64,000 nucleotides of DNA from Clostridia bacterium (GTDB lineage Bacteria > Bacillota > Clostridia > Christensenellales > CAAEEZ01), in contig CAAEEZ010000002.1 of assembly GCA_900755035.1 (NCBI GenBank), positions 120,654-184,653 on the forward strand. The letters run 5' to 3'. Position numbers and translations under genes: made by a program. This document shows positions 55,187 through 63,713 of the stretch, piece after piece; within the stretch, counting starts at the first letter, position 1; every line of letters starts with the position of its first letter. Under the pieces are notes generated by a model that saw nothing but the letters and a program-made list of their open reading frames with translations, had not been told where the DNA came from and searched no databases.

Positions 55187-56692
55187 ATGAGAAAAAATAA
55201 TAGTAAGAATCGAAGCGAAAAGGACGAAAAAACCAAAGCGCAACAAATATTTAACCAACTTGCATCTAGCAAAGCGGTTATAACTACTTGCGCCGTTGCG
55301 TTTACGTTTTTGTCCGCATTGTATATAACTTTATTTGCATTAGGCTGGTATGCAGGCGGTTTGGATAAAATGTTTGCAGTTACGAACGGGGTAGCAAGGT
55401 TCTTTTGCTATTTGCTACTAATTAGCATACTTTTGTTTACCACCATAGGCTTTATGTACTTCTTTAATAGAGATATGATAGGCACGGCAAAAAACGTGGT
55501 ACTTATTATGCTAGTTATAGCAATCGTATTTACCCTTTGCATTATTTTGTCCGATTATATTAGTATCTACGTTATGCCTTTTGCGCTTGCCGCCATGATA
55601 ATAGGCGTAATTATCAGCGTTAGGGTGGCGATAATAGTAAATATTTTGCTTAGCCAAATGTTATTTTTAACGGTGGCATTGTTCTCGCCAATGGCGGAAT
55701 TTTCTATGGCAAGTTTATCGGCGTCCATATTTGCAAACCTTGCGCTAGGCTTTATTATGATTTCTTTAATAGGTAGGAATTTTTCAAGGCTTAAATTCGA
55801 CTTGTACGGGCTTGCAGGTGGCGTAATCGTTATGCCGTTCGTCGTACTTACCACCTTTATAACCAACGGCACGGAGTACGAAATGTTAATGAATATGCTA
55901 TGGATATTCGTATCGAATTTGATAGCTACCGTGATATTTATGCCGATACTACCTATATTTGAAAGTTTGTTCAACGTGGTTACAAGTTACAAACTAGACG
56001 AACTATGTTCTACCGACCAAAAACTACTTAAAAAACTGAAAGAAGAAGCGCCTGGAACGTATAACCACAGCGTAATAGTAAGCAATATTGCCGAAAGTTG
56101 TGCGTATGCAATAGGCGAAAATACGAAACTAACTAGGTGCGCTGCGTTGTACCACGACGTAGGTAAATTAGTTAGTCCAGAGTACTTTGTAGAAAACCAA
56201 GAAAACGGCTACAATCCACACGACGACCTTATACCAGAAGTAAGCGTAAAAATGATAACGCAACATACTAAAAACGGCTACGATATCATCAAAAAGTATC
56301 GCCTTCCAGAAGAGATTGCAAAGGTTGCAGTAGAGCATCACGGAACAGTTCCCGTTAAGTATTTTTACGTGAAGGCTCAAAACATTGCCGACGAAAAGTT
56401 GGATATAAAAATGTTTGCGTACGAAGGACCTAAGCCTACTACGAAAATATCTGCAATTATTATGATTGCCGATACGATAGAAGCGGCAACGAGAGCAGGT
56501 ATGCCGGATACCATTGAAGAGTACAGCAAATTCGTTGAAAGGCTAATAAACGAAAAGAGAGATTTAGGACAGTTTGACGATTGCCCGATAACTATGAAGG
56601 AATTGACCACTATAAAGGATACGATAATAAAAGACGTACCGAGTATGTATCACAACAGGATTAAATATCCGGAGGTAAGAAAGAGAAAATGA
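55187..56692 (+). CDS. PgpH-like HD membrane phosphodiesterase lacking sensor domain
   Basis: Homologue of cyclic-di-AMP phosphodiesterase PgpH (YqfF). Several membrane helices occupy about residues 30-265, followed by the HD domain with TYNHSVIVSNIAES, ALYHDVGKL, NPHDDLIPE and VEHHGTVP. At 501 residues it is about 200 shorter than usual: helix 1 runs straight into the others and the extracellular 7TMR-HDED domain is missing. The HD motifs look intact. The ATGA overlap with ybeY couples translation. Confidence 0.88.
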   Translation: MRKNNSKNRSEKDEKTKAQQIFNQLASSKAVITTCAVAFTFLSALYITLFALGWYAGGLDKMFAVTNGVARFFCYLLLISILLFTTIGFMYFFNRDMIGTAKNVVLIMLVIAIVFTLCIILSDYISIYVMPFALAAMIIGVIISVRVAIIVNILLSQMLFLTVALFSPMAEFSMASLSASIFANLALGFIMISLIGRNFSRLKFDLYGLAGGVIVMPFVVLTTFITNGTEYEMLMNMLWIFVSNLIATVIFMPILPIFESLFNVVTSYKLDELCSTDQKLLKKLKEEAPGTYNHSVIVSNIAESCAYAIGENTKLTRCAALYHDVGKLVSPEYFVENQENGYNPHDDLIPEVSVKMITQHTKNGYDIIKKYRLPEEIAKVAVEHHGTVPVKYFYVKAQNIADEKLDIKMFAYEGPKPTTKISAIIMIADTIEAATRAGMPDTIEEYSKFVERLINEKRDLGQFDDCPITMKELTTIKDTIIKDVPSMYHNRIKYPEVRKRK

Positions 56693-57162
56693 TAAATTTT
56701 TACGGCTTAGAAAAAAAGTACGAAGAACTTATAAATAAAGTTTACCTTGAAACGCTTAGGTATTTTGGGCAGGAAAACGACGTCTTTGAAATAGACTTAG
56801 AGGGCGTATCAAAGGACGAGATTAAGGAAATAAACCTTAGCGAAAGGGGGGTAGACAGGGCAACCGACGTACTTAGTTTTCAAAATATAGTGGGACTAAG
56901 TTTACCTTGCAACGTAGAAGATTATCCTATGGACGTAGACTACGAAAGTGGGAAAATTATGCTTGGCGATATATTAGTATGTATCGACGTAATGAAGGAG
57001 CAAGCGATAGAGTACGGCCACAGCGAAGAAAGAGAAGTGGCTTATCTTGCTTTGCACGGAATATTGCATTTGCTTGGATACGACCACGAAAACGAAGCGG
57101 ACAAGCAAGTTATGAGAAAACACGAGGAAGCAATTTTGGGTTGCTTGGATATTGTAAGATGA
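56689..57162 (+). CDS. ybeY: Endoribonuclease YbeY
   Basis: Metal-dependent RNase for 16S rRNA 3' end maturation. The C-terminal ALHGILHLLGYDHE motif supplies three His ligands, preceded by RGVDRATDVLSFQN. 157 residues. It overlaps pgpH and cdd by four bases each (ATGA) and retains the conserved order found across Firmicutes. Confidence 0.95.
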   Translation: MINFYGLEKKYEELINKVYLETLRYFGQENDVFEIDLEGVSKDEIKEINLSERGVDRATDVLSFQNIVGLSLPCNVEDYPMDVDYESGKIMLGDILVCIDVMKEQAIEYGHSEEREVAYLALHGILHLLGYDHENEADKQVMRKHEEAILGCLDIVR

Positions 57163-57557
57163 TAAACGTAAACGAACTGATTGAAAGTGCAAAAAACGCA
57201 TCGGCAAATTCATATTCGCCTTATTCTAACTACAAGGTTGGTGCAGCGCTACTTACTAGCGACGGCGAAATTTTTACAGGTACTAACGTGGAAAATATAT
57301 CCTATTCTGCAACCACTTGCGCAGAGCGTATCGCCGTTTTTTCGGCAGTTAGTCAAGGCTATACCGAGTTTGACGCAATAGCCGTGTACCACGATGGAGA
57401 TGATTTGCCGTACCCTTGCGGAGTGTGTTTGCAAGTACTAAGCGAGTTTGTACTTAGCGACGAATTCAAAATTTTCGTGGCTAGCGATAGCGCCGTAGAA
57501 GAGTATTGTCTTAGCGACCTATTGCCAATAAAATTCAAAGGAGATTTTAATGTATAG
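57159..57557 (+). CDS. cdd: Cytidine deaminase
   Basis: The start is the ATG at 57159 overlapping the ybeY stop; the longer frame back to 56907 is only ybeY read in another phase. 132 residues. The zinc site is TTCAERIAVFSAV (Cys and catalytic Glu) and PYPCGVCLQVL (two Cys), typical of the tetrameric enzyme. It converts cytidine/deoxycytidine to uridine forms. It overlaps era by eight bases. Canonical dgkA between ybeY and cdd is absent. Confidence 0.95.
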   Translation: MINVNELIESAKNASANSYSPYSNYKVGAALLTSDGEIFTGTNVENISYSATTCAERIAVFSAVSQGYTEFDAIAVYHDGDDLPYPCGVCLQVLSEFVLSDEFKIFVASDSAVEEYCLSDLLPIKFKGDFNV

Positions 57558-58449
57558 AGTTGGTTATATATCCATTTCAGGTAAGGCAAACGTTGGTAAG
57601 TCCACCCTTATTAACCAAATAGTAGGGGAGAAGGTATCCATAGTTTCGTGGAAGGCTCAAACCACTAGGGACAATATTTTGGGCATATTAAACGGAGAGG
57701 ATTATCAAGCCATTTTTATAGATACCCCGGGGTTACATACTGCAAAGAACAAACTAGGCAACTATATGATGAAAAACGCTCGTCAGTCCATAAAAAACGT
57801 GGACGTACTTGCCTACGTAATAGACGGCGAAGCAAAACTTGACCCGTACGACAGAGAGTTTATAGAAATGCACCAAGATAAAGAATATCCGCTTATCGTG
57901 GTTATCAATAAAGAGGACGTAGCAGGCAAGGAAAAAGTGCTAAAAATTATCGACCAGCTAAAAGACCTTAAAGGCGTGAAAGCAATAATACCGTTAAGTG
58001 CTCTTAAAGGCGACGGCGTAAAAGAATTTATTAGCGAAGTGGTTAAATACTTGCCAGAGGGAGAGCCTATTTACGATAAAGACGAAGTATCCGACAAGGA
58101 CCTTGCTTTTATGATGAGAGAGATAGTAAGGGAAAAGGCGTTAAGGCTACTTGATAAAGAAGTACCTTACGGAATAGGGGTTACATTGTCCAAGTTTAGA
58201 AAAAGAGAAGATAAGGATATATACGACGTAGAAGGTATTATCTACTGCGAAAAGGAAGGACACAAGCCTATTATCATTGGCAAAAACGGGGCAATGTTGA
58301 AAAAAATATCCACTTACGCAAGGCAGGATTTAGAGAATATTATGGGCAGTAAAGTTTGCCTTAAACTGTGGGTTAAAGTAAAAGAGGATTGGCGAGAGGA
58401 TAACTCAACGCTAGAAAAGTTGGGTTACAGCCAAAAAAATAACGGATAG
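57550..58449 (+). CDS. era: GTPase Era
   Basis: Ras-like GTPase that helps 30S assembly by binding 16S rRNA. G1 GKANVGKSTL, G3 DTPGLH, G4 NKED, and effector region TTRDNI. The KH domain has KPIIIGKNGAMLKKI near residue 240. Length 299 is normal. The G1 box has KA instead of the common RP. It follows cdd, overlapping it, and ends 49 bases before a tiny YqzL-like gene. Confidence 0.96.
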   Translation: MYRVGYISISGKANVGKSTLINQIVGEKVSIVSWKAQTTRDNILGILNGEDYQAIFIDTPGLHTAKNKLGNYMMKNARQSIKNVDVLAYVIDGEAKLDPYDREFIEMHQDKEYPLIVVINKEDVAGKEKVLKIIDQLKDLKGVKAIIPLSALKGDGVKEFISEVVKYLPEGEPIYDKDEVSDKDLAFMMREIVREKALRLLDKEVPYGIGVTLSKFRKREDKDIYDVEGIIYCEKEGHKPIIIGKNGAMLKKISTYARQDLENIMGSKVCLKLWVKVKEDWREDNSTLEKLGYSQKNNG

Positions 58450-58498
58450 GAACTGTATATTTTTAGATTTTTGGGCATAATAATACCGAGGTGTGATT

Positions 58499-58585
58499 AT
58501 GCTGGAAGACGATTTATTCAAACTGTTTGAAAAAACGGGTGAAGTAGGAATCTATTTGTTGTACAGTGCTTTGAAAAAGAAGTAG
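58499..58585 (+). CDS. YqzL-like microprotein between era and recO
   Basis: ATG at 58499 after GAGGTG; 28 codons give MLEDDLFKLFEKTGEV plus GIYLLYSALKKK. The DLFxLFEKTG-x-x-x-x-YLLY pattern and its position match YqzL, a small conserved Bacillus-type protein of unknown function found at this place. The stop is directly followed by the recO ATG with no gap. Shorter than the roughly 45 residues seen in Bacillus. Confidence 0.7.
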   Translation: MLEDDLFKLFEKTGEVGIYLLYSALKKK

Positions 58586-59323
58586 ATGGAACAAATAAAA
58601 TTAAGGGCTTTGTGTGTTCGCAGTATCGACTACAAAGATAACGACAGTTTAATTACTCTTGCAAGTTTAGAGAAGGGGAAAATTGTAGCTTCCGTAAGGG
58701 GAAGCAAAAAACAGCGTTCAAAGCTAAGGTTTTCTGCTTCTCTATTTTGCTTTGGCGAGTATATATTAAACGTATCGCAAAATGGCAAATACACCGTTGT
58801 AGGTTGCGATTTAATAGACGGATTTTATCCTCTTAGAGAGGACGTTGAAAGATTTTACGAGGCAAGCATTATTGCCGAGATTTTAGAAAAAAATTTGCTA
58901 GTTTTACCAAACGACAAACTGATATATACGGCGATAAAGGGTCTTAAAGAGATTGCCTACGAAGAAAAGGACGACCTAACTTCGCTTATTGAATTTTGCT
59001 ATAACGCACTAATAATTAGCGGATATACGTTGCCAAGCGTGGAGTGCAAAACTTGTAGATGTTTGGAAAATTTGTATTTCGATACGGTTAGTTATGATTT
59101 CGTATGCAAACTACACAAGTCTAATAAAGGTATATTAGTTGGCAGTAAAGAAGTGGAGGGGCTAAGGCTCGTGGCAAATTACGAGTACGAGAAACTTTCC
59201 TGCTTTCCAAAAAACGTAAAATTAAATATTTTGTACCTTATCGTTACCTATTTTGAACTTATCGGCGAGCATAAATACAAAACTTTGTCCGCTTATTTTG
59301 ATATTTTGAAGAAAATAGATTGA
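58586..59323 (+). CDS. recO: DNA repair protein RecO
   Basis: Recombination mediator that loads RecA with RecR. N-terminal OB fold (residues about 1-80) starts IKLRALCVRSIDYKDNDSLITL, followed by the helical domain and the zinc part CKTCRCLENLYFD with C near VCKLH. Length 245 residues is normal. Its start abuts the YqzL-like stop. Last gene of the operon; the 145-base gap to ppdK has a small hairpin (59408-59423). Confidence 0.93.
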   Translation: MEQIKLRALCVRSIDYKDNDSLITLASLEKGKIVASVRGSKKQRSKLRFSASLFCFGEYILNVSQNGKYTVVGCDLIDGFYPLREDVERFYEASIIAEILEKNLLVLPNDKLIYTAIKGLKEIAYEEKDDLTSLIEFCYNALIISGYTLPSVECKTCRCLENLYFDTVSYDFVCKLHKSNKGILVGSKEVEGLRLVANYEYEKLSCFPKNVKLNILYLIVTYFELIGEHKYKTLSAYFDILKKID

Positions 59324-59407
59324 CATTTAGTCATAAAAACAAAAAATTTGGCAAGTAAGGGTTAAAATGGTTGTAATTTAATTCTTTTTATATTATTATA
59401 TATTTGT

Positions 59408-59423
59408 AATGCGTTATCGCATT
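59408..59423 (+). promoter_or_regulatory. Small hairpin in the ppdK leader
   Basis: AATGCG-TTAT-CGCATT forms a six-pair stem 45 bases before the ppdK start. It could stabilise the transcript; no riboswitch pattern is recognisable. Confidence 0.3.
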
Positions 59424-59467
59424 TAATATTGTAAGTAATTTATTTCCAATTAGGAGGATTGAATTTT

Positions 59468-62101
59468 ATGAAAAAATATGTTTATCTGTTCAGCGAAGCA
59501 GACGGCTCTAACAAAGCGTTGTTTGGCGGTAAAGGTGCTAACCTTGCTGAGATGACGAAACTTGGAATGCCTGTTCCACAAGGTTTCACTATCACTACCG
59601 AGGCTTGTACTAAGTACTACAACGACGGTGAAGTTTTGGCTGACGAAGTTGTTGAGCAAATTTTCGACGCTTTGGCAAAAGTAGAAAAATTGCAAGGCAA
59701 GAAATTTGGCGATTTGGACAACCCATATCTAGTTTCAGTTCGTTCTGGCGCTAGAGCATCTATGCCAGGTATGATGGACACCATACTTAACTTAGGTCTT
59801 AACGACGTATCAGTTCAAGGTTTAGCAAAACTTACCGGTGACGACCGTTTTGCATACGATTGCTACAGAAGATTTATCCAAATGTATTCTGACGTAGTTA
59901 TCGGCGTTGGCAAACAAGCATTTGAAAGAATGATAGGTGAGCTTAAAGATTCTAAGGGTTACAAATCAGACGTTGAAATGACCGCTAGCGATTTACAAGA
60001 CCTTATCAATAAATTCAAAGCATACTTCAAGGCTGACCAAGGTTACGACTTCCCTCAAGACCCTAAAGAGCAACTTATCGGTGCAGTTAAAGCCGTATTC
60101 CGTTCTTGGGACAACCCACGTGCTATCGTTTACAGAAGAATGAACGATATTCCTGGCGATTGGGGTACTGCAGTTAACGTACAATCAATGGTATTTGGTA
60201 ACATGGGCGAAACTTCTGGTACGGGTGTTGCATTTACTAGAAACCCATCTACCGGTGAAAAGAAACTATTTGGTGAGTACCTAATGAACGCTCAAGGTGA
60301 GGACGTTGTTGCAGGTGTTAGAACTCCTAGCCCTATCGACGACCTTGCTAAACAAAACCCAGAGGCTTACGCTCAATTCGTAAAAATTGCCGAGACTTTG
60401 GAAAAACACAATAAAGATATGCAAGATATGGAATTTACTATCGAAAGAGGTAAATTATTCATGCTACAAACCAGAAATGGTAAGAGAACTGCTACCGCTG
60501 CATTACAAATCGCAGTTGACCTAGTTAAAGAGGGTATGATTAGCGAGGAAGAGGCTTGTCTAAGAGTAGAGCCAAAACAACTTGACACCTTGCTTCACCC
60601 ACAATTCGACCCAGCTGCATTAAAGAAAGCCGTTCCGGTTGCAAAAGCACTTCCAGCTTCTCCAGGTGCTGCTTGTGGTAAGATTTGCTTCACCGCAGAA
60701 GAAGCAGTTGAAAGAAATAAGGCTGGCGAGAAAGTTGTTCTTGTAAGACTTGAAACTTCTCCAGAAGATATCGAAGGAATGGTTGCTGCTGAGGGTATCC
60801 TTACCGCTCGTGGTGGTATGACCTCTCACGCTGCAGTAGTTGCTCGTGGTATGGGCGAGTGCTGTGTTGCTGGTTGTGGCGCACTTCTTATCGACGAAGA
60901 AAAGAGAACCGTTACTATCGACGGCAAAGTATACACCGCTGATGATTATTTGTCACTAGACGGATCTACCGGTAACGTTTATGCTGGTCAAATGGCTACT
61001 ATGCCTGCTGCAGTAACCGGTAACTTCGCTACTTTGATGGGATGGGCTGATAAATTCAGAGCATTAAAAGTAAGAACCAACGCTGATACTCCAAAAGATG
61101 CTAAACAAGCATACGACTTTGGTGCAGAAGGTATTGGTCTATGCAGAACCGAGCACATGTTCTTCAAAGAAGACAGAATTATGTCTGTTAGAAAGATGAT
61201 TGTTGCTAAAACCGTTGAGGCTAGAAAAGCAGCACTTAACGAACTTCTTCCAATGCAAAGAGAGGACTTCGTTGGTATCTACGAGGCAATGAAAGGCTAC
61301 GGCGTTACCATTCGTTTCTTAGACCCACCTCTACACGAATTCGTACCTCACAAGGACAGCGAAATCCAAGAACTTGCAGACGAATTAAAGATGCCGTTTG
61401 CTGACTTAAAGAAAATCGTTGACGATTTGCACGAGTTCAACCCAATGCTTGGTCACAGAGGTTGCCGTTTGTCTGTTACTTATCCTGAAATTGCTGAAAT
61501 GCAAGCAAGAGCAGTTATGGAAGCAGCAATTATCGTAAGCAAGAGAAACGACTTCAAGGTTACTCCTGAAATCATGATTCCGCTTGTTGGCGAAGTAAAA
61601 GAGTTGAAATACGTAAAAGAGCACGTAGTTGCTACCTTAGAAGCAGTTATGAAGGAGCAAAACTACAAACTTGATTACAAGATCGGTACTATGATCGAGA
61701 TTCCTAGGGCAGCACTTACCGCTGACGAAATTGCTAAGGAAGCTGACTTCTTCTCATTCGGTACTAACGACCTAACCCAAATGACCTTTGGTTTCTCTCG
61801 TGACGATGCTGGTAAGTTCTTAGACGACTACTATGCTAAGAAGATTTTCGAAAGCGACCCGTTTGCTAAGGTTGACCAAATCGGCGTAGGCAGACTAATG
61901 AAGATTGCTGCAACCGAAGGTAGAGCAGTTAACCCAGACCTACACTTAGGTATCTGCGGTGAGCACGGTGGAGACCCATCAACCGTAGAATTCTGCCACA
62001 ATATCGGTTTGGATTACGTATCTTGTTCTCCATTCAGAGTACCTCTAGCAAGACTAGCAGCTGCTCAAGCGAATATCCGTAATCCGAGGGCGACCAAATA
62101 A
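59468..62101 (+). CDS. ppdK: Pyruvate, phosphate dikinase
   Basis: Interconverts pyruvate, ATP and Pi with phosphoenolpyruvate, AMP and PPi in glycolysis/gluconeogenesis. The start at 59468 is set by AGGAGG; TTG at 59459 would be too close. ATP-grasp domain at the N-terminus (LFGGKGANLAEM), phospho-His domain GGMTSHAAVVARGMG, and the PEP-binding barrel with the active site GICGEHGGDPSTVEF. 878 residues. Codon use is visibly different from neighbours (GCT, GGT, ACC, TTC, AAC), as expected for high expression. Confidence 0.98.
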   Translation: MKKYVYLFSEADGSNKALFGGKGANLAEMTKLGMPVPQGFTITTEACTKYYNDGEVLADEVVEQIFDALAKVEKLQGKKFGDLDNPYLVSVRSGARASMPGMMDTILNLGLNDVSVQGLAKLTGDDRFAYDCYRRFIQMYSDVVIGVGKQAFERMIGELKDSKGYKSDVEMTASDLQDLINKFKAYFKADQGYDFPQDPKEQLIGAVKAVFRSWDNPRAIVYRRMNDIPGDWGTAVNVQSMVFGNMGETSGTGVAFTRNPSTGEKKLFGEYLMNAQGEDVVAGVRTPSPIDDLAKQNPEAYAQFVKIAETLEKHNKDMQDMEFTIERGKLFMLQTRNGKRTATAALQIAVDLVKEGMISEEEACLRVEPKQLDTLLHPQFDPAALKKAVPVAKALPASPGAACGKICFTAEEAVERNKAGEKVVLVRLETSPEDIEGMVAAEGILTARGGMTSHAAVVARGMGECCVAGCGALLIDEEKRTVTIDGKVYTADDYLSLDGSTGNVYAGQMATMPAAVTGNFATLMGWADKFRALKVRTNADTPKDAKQAYDFGAEGIGLCRTEHMFFKEDRIMSVRKMIVAKTVEARKAALNELLPMQREDFVGIYEAMKGYGVTIRFLDPPLHEFVPHKDSEIQELADELKMPFADLKKIVDDLHEFNPMLGHRGCRLSVTYPEIAEMQARAVMEAAIIVSKRNDFKVTPEIMIPLVGEVKELKYVKEHVVATLEAVMKEQNYKLDYKIGTMIEIPRAALTADEIAKEADFFSFGTNDLTQMTFGFSRDDAGKFLDDYYAKKIFESDPFAKVDQIGVGRLMKIAATEGRAVNPDLHLGICGEHGGDPSTVEFCHNIGLDYVSCSPFRVPLARLAAAQANIRNPRATK

Positions 62102-62145
62102 GGTCAAAAACGGCTTAAAAACTCATATTTTATACTAAAACAAGC

Positions 62146-62185
62146 AAAAAGCAGTCATTCTTGAGAAAGAGCGACTGCTTTTTTT
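62146..62185 (+). terminator. Terminator of ppdK
   Basis: AAAGCAGTC and GACTGCTTT flank an inner loop of 16 bases with a T run after. It is the last native-looking signal before the foreign segment. Nothing else is evident from 62186 to 62306 except an imperfect inverted repeat around 62262-62281. Confidence 0.75.
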
Positions 62186-62306
62186 CTTCTCCAAGTTTCG
62201 CAAAAACCGAAAAATAGGCCTCAAAATCGGGGGTGGCCAATAAAAATGAACACTTTCCCGTATCTACGGATATGGGTAAAAGAGGGCGATAAAATGGAGT
62301 GTTTTT

Positions 62307-62864
62307 ATGGTAAAATATAAGTTAATTATCGAATACTATCAAAAAGGTAACAACAATAGTCAAATTGCAACGCTTTGCGGTTGCTCACGAACTGTTGTGT
62401 GGGAAGTCTTAAATAGGTTTAATAAAATCGAAACTATATTTGCTGATATTCAAAGAATGAGCGAGGAAGAGCTTCGAATTTTACTATTTCCCGAACGTGT
62501 AAAAAAAGATAAAGGTTATCTAATCCCTGACTTTAAATGGGAAGAGTTTCAGATGCGTAAGCATCAGTCGTCTTTACGGCTTTGCTGGCGTAGATATTGC
62601 AAACGAGCGGCAAAGCAAAACTTGAAAGCATACAGCTGGGCGAGTTTTGGGCTTTTCTATATTCAATACCGCAAACCTTGTTCGGACGAGGATGATCCGA
62701 ATGATAAAGTAAGGAACAAACTGAAACATTATAACCTATTGATGTCTTTCTGCGATCCCGGTAGTGAAAGCTACCGTAAACTACAAAAGGAAAAGGATGA
62801 GTGGTTAAAATCCTTACATCTTGATGAAAATAAAATTCTGGATATTGGTAGTGATTATCTATAA
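62307..62864 (+). pseudogene. Chimeric IS21-type transposase (IstA) remnant
   Basis: The first 115 residues fit the N-terminus of an IS21-family transposase: VKYKLIIEYYQKGNNNSQIATLCGCSRTVVWEVL is the helix-turn-helix, then a LLFPE region and KGYLIPDFKWEE. From about 62660 the sequence no longer looks like IstA and runs as a different-looking, charged tail (KLHYN type, then LQKEKDEWLK) to the stop. A normal IstA is about 400-500 residues with a DDE domain, which is missing. No IstB partner follows. It is a deletion or fusion product of a mobile element. Confidence 0.6.
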
Positions 62865-62941
62865 AGTGCCGGGAAATGTAAGTTGTAAGTTTAAATCTTA
62901 CAGGGGGGAGCATCTTTGTTGTACGAAAAAGCTACAAAACA

Positions 62942-62978
62942 AAAAAAGCACAAGATTTAGTAGGTCTTGTGCTTTTTT
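62942..62978. terminator. Strong bidirectional terminator
   Basis: AAAAAGCACAAGA-TTTAGTAGG-TCTTGTGCTTTTT: a 13-pair perfect stem with A and T runs at either side. Confidence 0.8.
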
Positions 62979-63041
62979 TGCTGCTATATTTAGTGTTTTG
63001 CGCCCCTCGCGGAATATTTGAATTCAGGAGTTGCATTTTGC

Positions 63042-63061
63042 CCTGTTTTTCAAAAAACAGG
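63042..63061. repeat. Perfect inverted repeat in mobile segment
   Basis: CCTGTTTTT-CA-AAAAACAGG, nine paired bases per arm with a two-base centre. Confidence 0.6.
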
Positions 63062-63225
63062 ACTTGAACTGACGACTTCGTTTTAATCCCCGGTGTGGTC
63101 CGGAGAAAAGCGTTGCATACAGATTTCCGGGAGTCTCGGGTCCGCGGCATCTTGTATCCGGCTGTATCGTTCATCTTCCCGTAAATGCGGGAGAGGCGTC
63201 TCACCTTGTCTGCCGTTTACAAAAC

Positions 63226-63242
63226 TGTCAATCGAATTGACA
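63226..63242. promoter_or_regulatory. Candidate operator for XRE regulator
   Basis: TGTCAAT-CGA-ATTGACA, perfect seven-base arms, 20 bases upstream of the regulator's -35 box. It probably binds the XRE protein encoded next to it. Confidence 0.5.
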
Positions 63243-63261
63243 ACTTTCCTTTTTGCAGGCG

Positions 63262-63290
63262 TTGACAAACATGTAAACTTGTGCTAAAAT
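63262..63290 (+). promoter_or_regulatory. Promoter of XRE regulator gene
   Basis: TTGACA (63262-63267), 17-base spacer, TAAAAT (63285-63290), 30 bases before the start codon. Confidence 0.75.
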
Positions 63291-63319
63291 ACAGGTATGC
63301 TAAAAAGGAGCATAAAGAA

Positions 63320-63676
63320 ATGATTACGGAATTCGGAAAACTATTGCGTATTATCCGCATCAACACGGGGGACAGTGCCCGCACGATGGCAGAAAAATTC
63401 GGCATGTCGCCGTCTTATCTTTCCACGATTGAAAACGGAAAGCGGAATATCCCGCCGGAAATGGAGGAGCTTGTCATCCGGGCGTACGATCTTTCGGAGC
63501 ACGACAAGGAAAAACTGCGGAAAACCATCATCGATACCACGGCACAGTTGAAGGTGGATCTTACCGAGATGGAAGAAAAGAAGAAAAAAGTTATATTCTC
63601 ACTCACCAAAGGCAATATCGACGAGGAAACCTTGAATCAGTTATGCGAAATTATTGACAAAAGCCGTTTTCGGTGA
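63320..63676 (+). CDS. XRE-family helix-turn-helix regulator
   Basis: The ATG at 63320 (MITEFGKLLRIIR) has AAGGAG upstream; the in-frame ATG at 63281 lies in the promoter. 118 residues. The helix-turn-helix covers about residues 5-55: GDSARTMAEKFGMSPSYLSTIENGKRNIP. A charged helical tail follows. Codon usage (GGG, CGG, ATC) differs from the rest of the window, indicating transfer. It likely represses itself through the palindrome upstream and sits just before an AlbA_2-type gene, a pair common on mobile elements. Confidence 0.88.
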   Translation: MITEFGKLLRIIRINTGDSARTMAEKFGMSPSYLSTIENGKRNIPPEMEELVIRAYDLSEHDKEKLRKTIIDTTAQLKVDLTEMEEKKKKVIFSLTKGNIDEETLNQLCEIIDKSRFR

Positions 63677-63682
63677 TATAAT
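63654..63682 (+). promoter_or_regulatory. Consensus promoter of the AlbA_2-type gene
   Basis: TTGACA (63654-63659), 17-base spacer, TATAAT (63677-63682): an exact consensus, placed in the last codons and just past the stop of the XRE gene. Confidence 0.85.
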
Positions 63683-63713
63683 AGATATGTACAAACAGCA
63701 GGAGGTTTTTGAA

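Larger units (their letters stand above)
62865..63225. other. Non-coding gap of mobile-element DNA
   Basis: Between the transposase remnant and the regulator operator lie about 360 bases with no convincing gene. The sequence changes from AT-rich to clearly more GC-rich near 63.0 kb. It contains a strong hairpin (62942-62978) and a CCTGTTTTT-CA-AAAAACAGG repeat (63042-63061). Minus-strand frames here are short and have no ribosome site that I can support. Confidence 0.5.

Noticed and set aside
56907..57158. N-terminal extension of cytidine deaminase
   Set aside because: It is an out-of-frame reading of ybeY; the ATG at 57159 gives a normal-length enzyme.
62882..62912. GTAAG-TTTAAAT-CTTAC followed by AGGGGGGA, resembling a tRNA T-arm and acceptor end
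   Set aside because: No matching 5' acceptor strand or anticodon arm lies at the right distance upstream.
63062..63110. Minus-strand sequence like the end of a tRNA (GTTCAAGTCCTG)
   Set aside because: The T-loop-like bases are present but the stem does not pair properly and no acceptor, D or anticodon arm can be drawn.
62932..63268. Short minus-strand frames in the foreign gap
   Set aside because: No ribosome sites and no recognisable domain; they cross a terminator and a promoter region.
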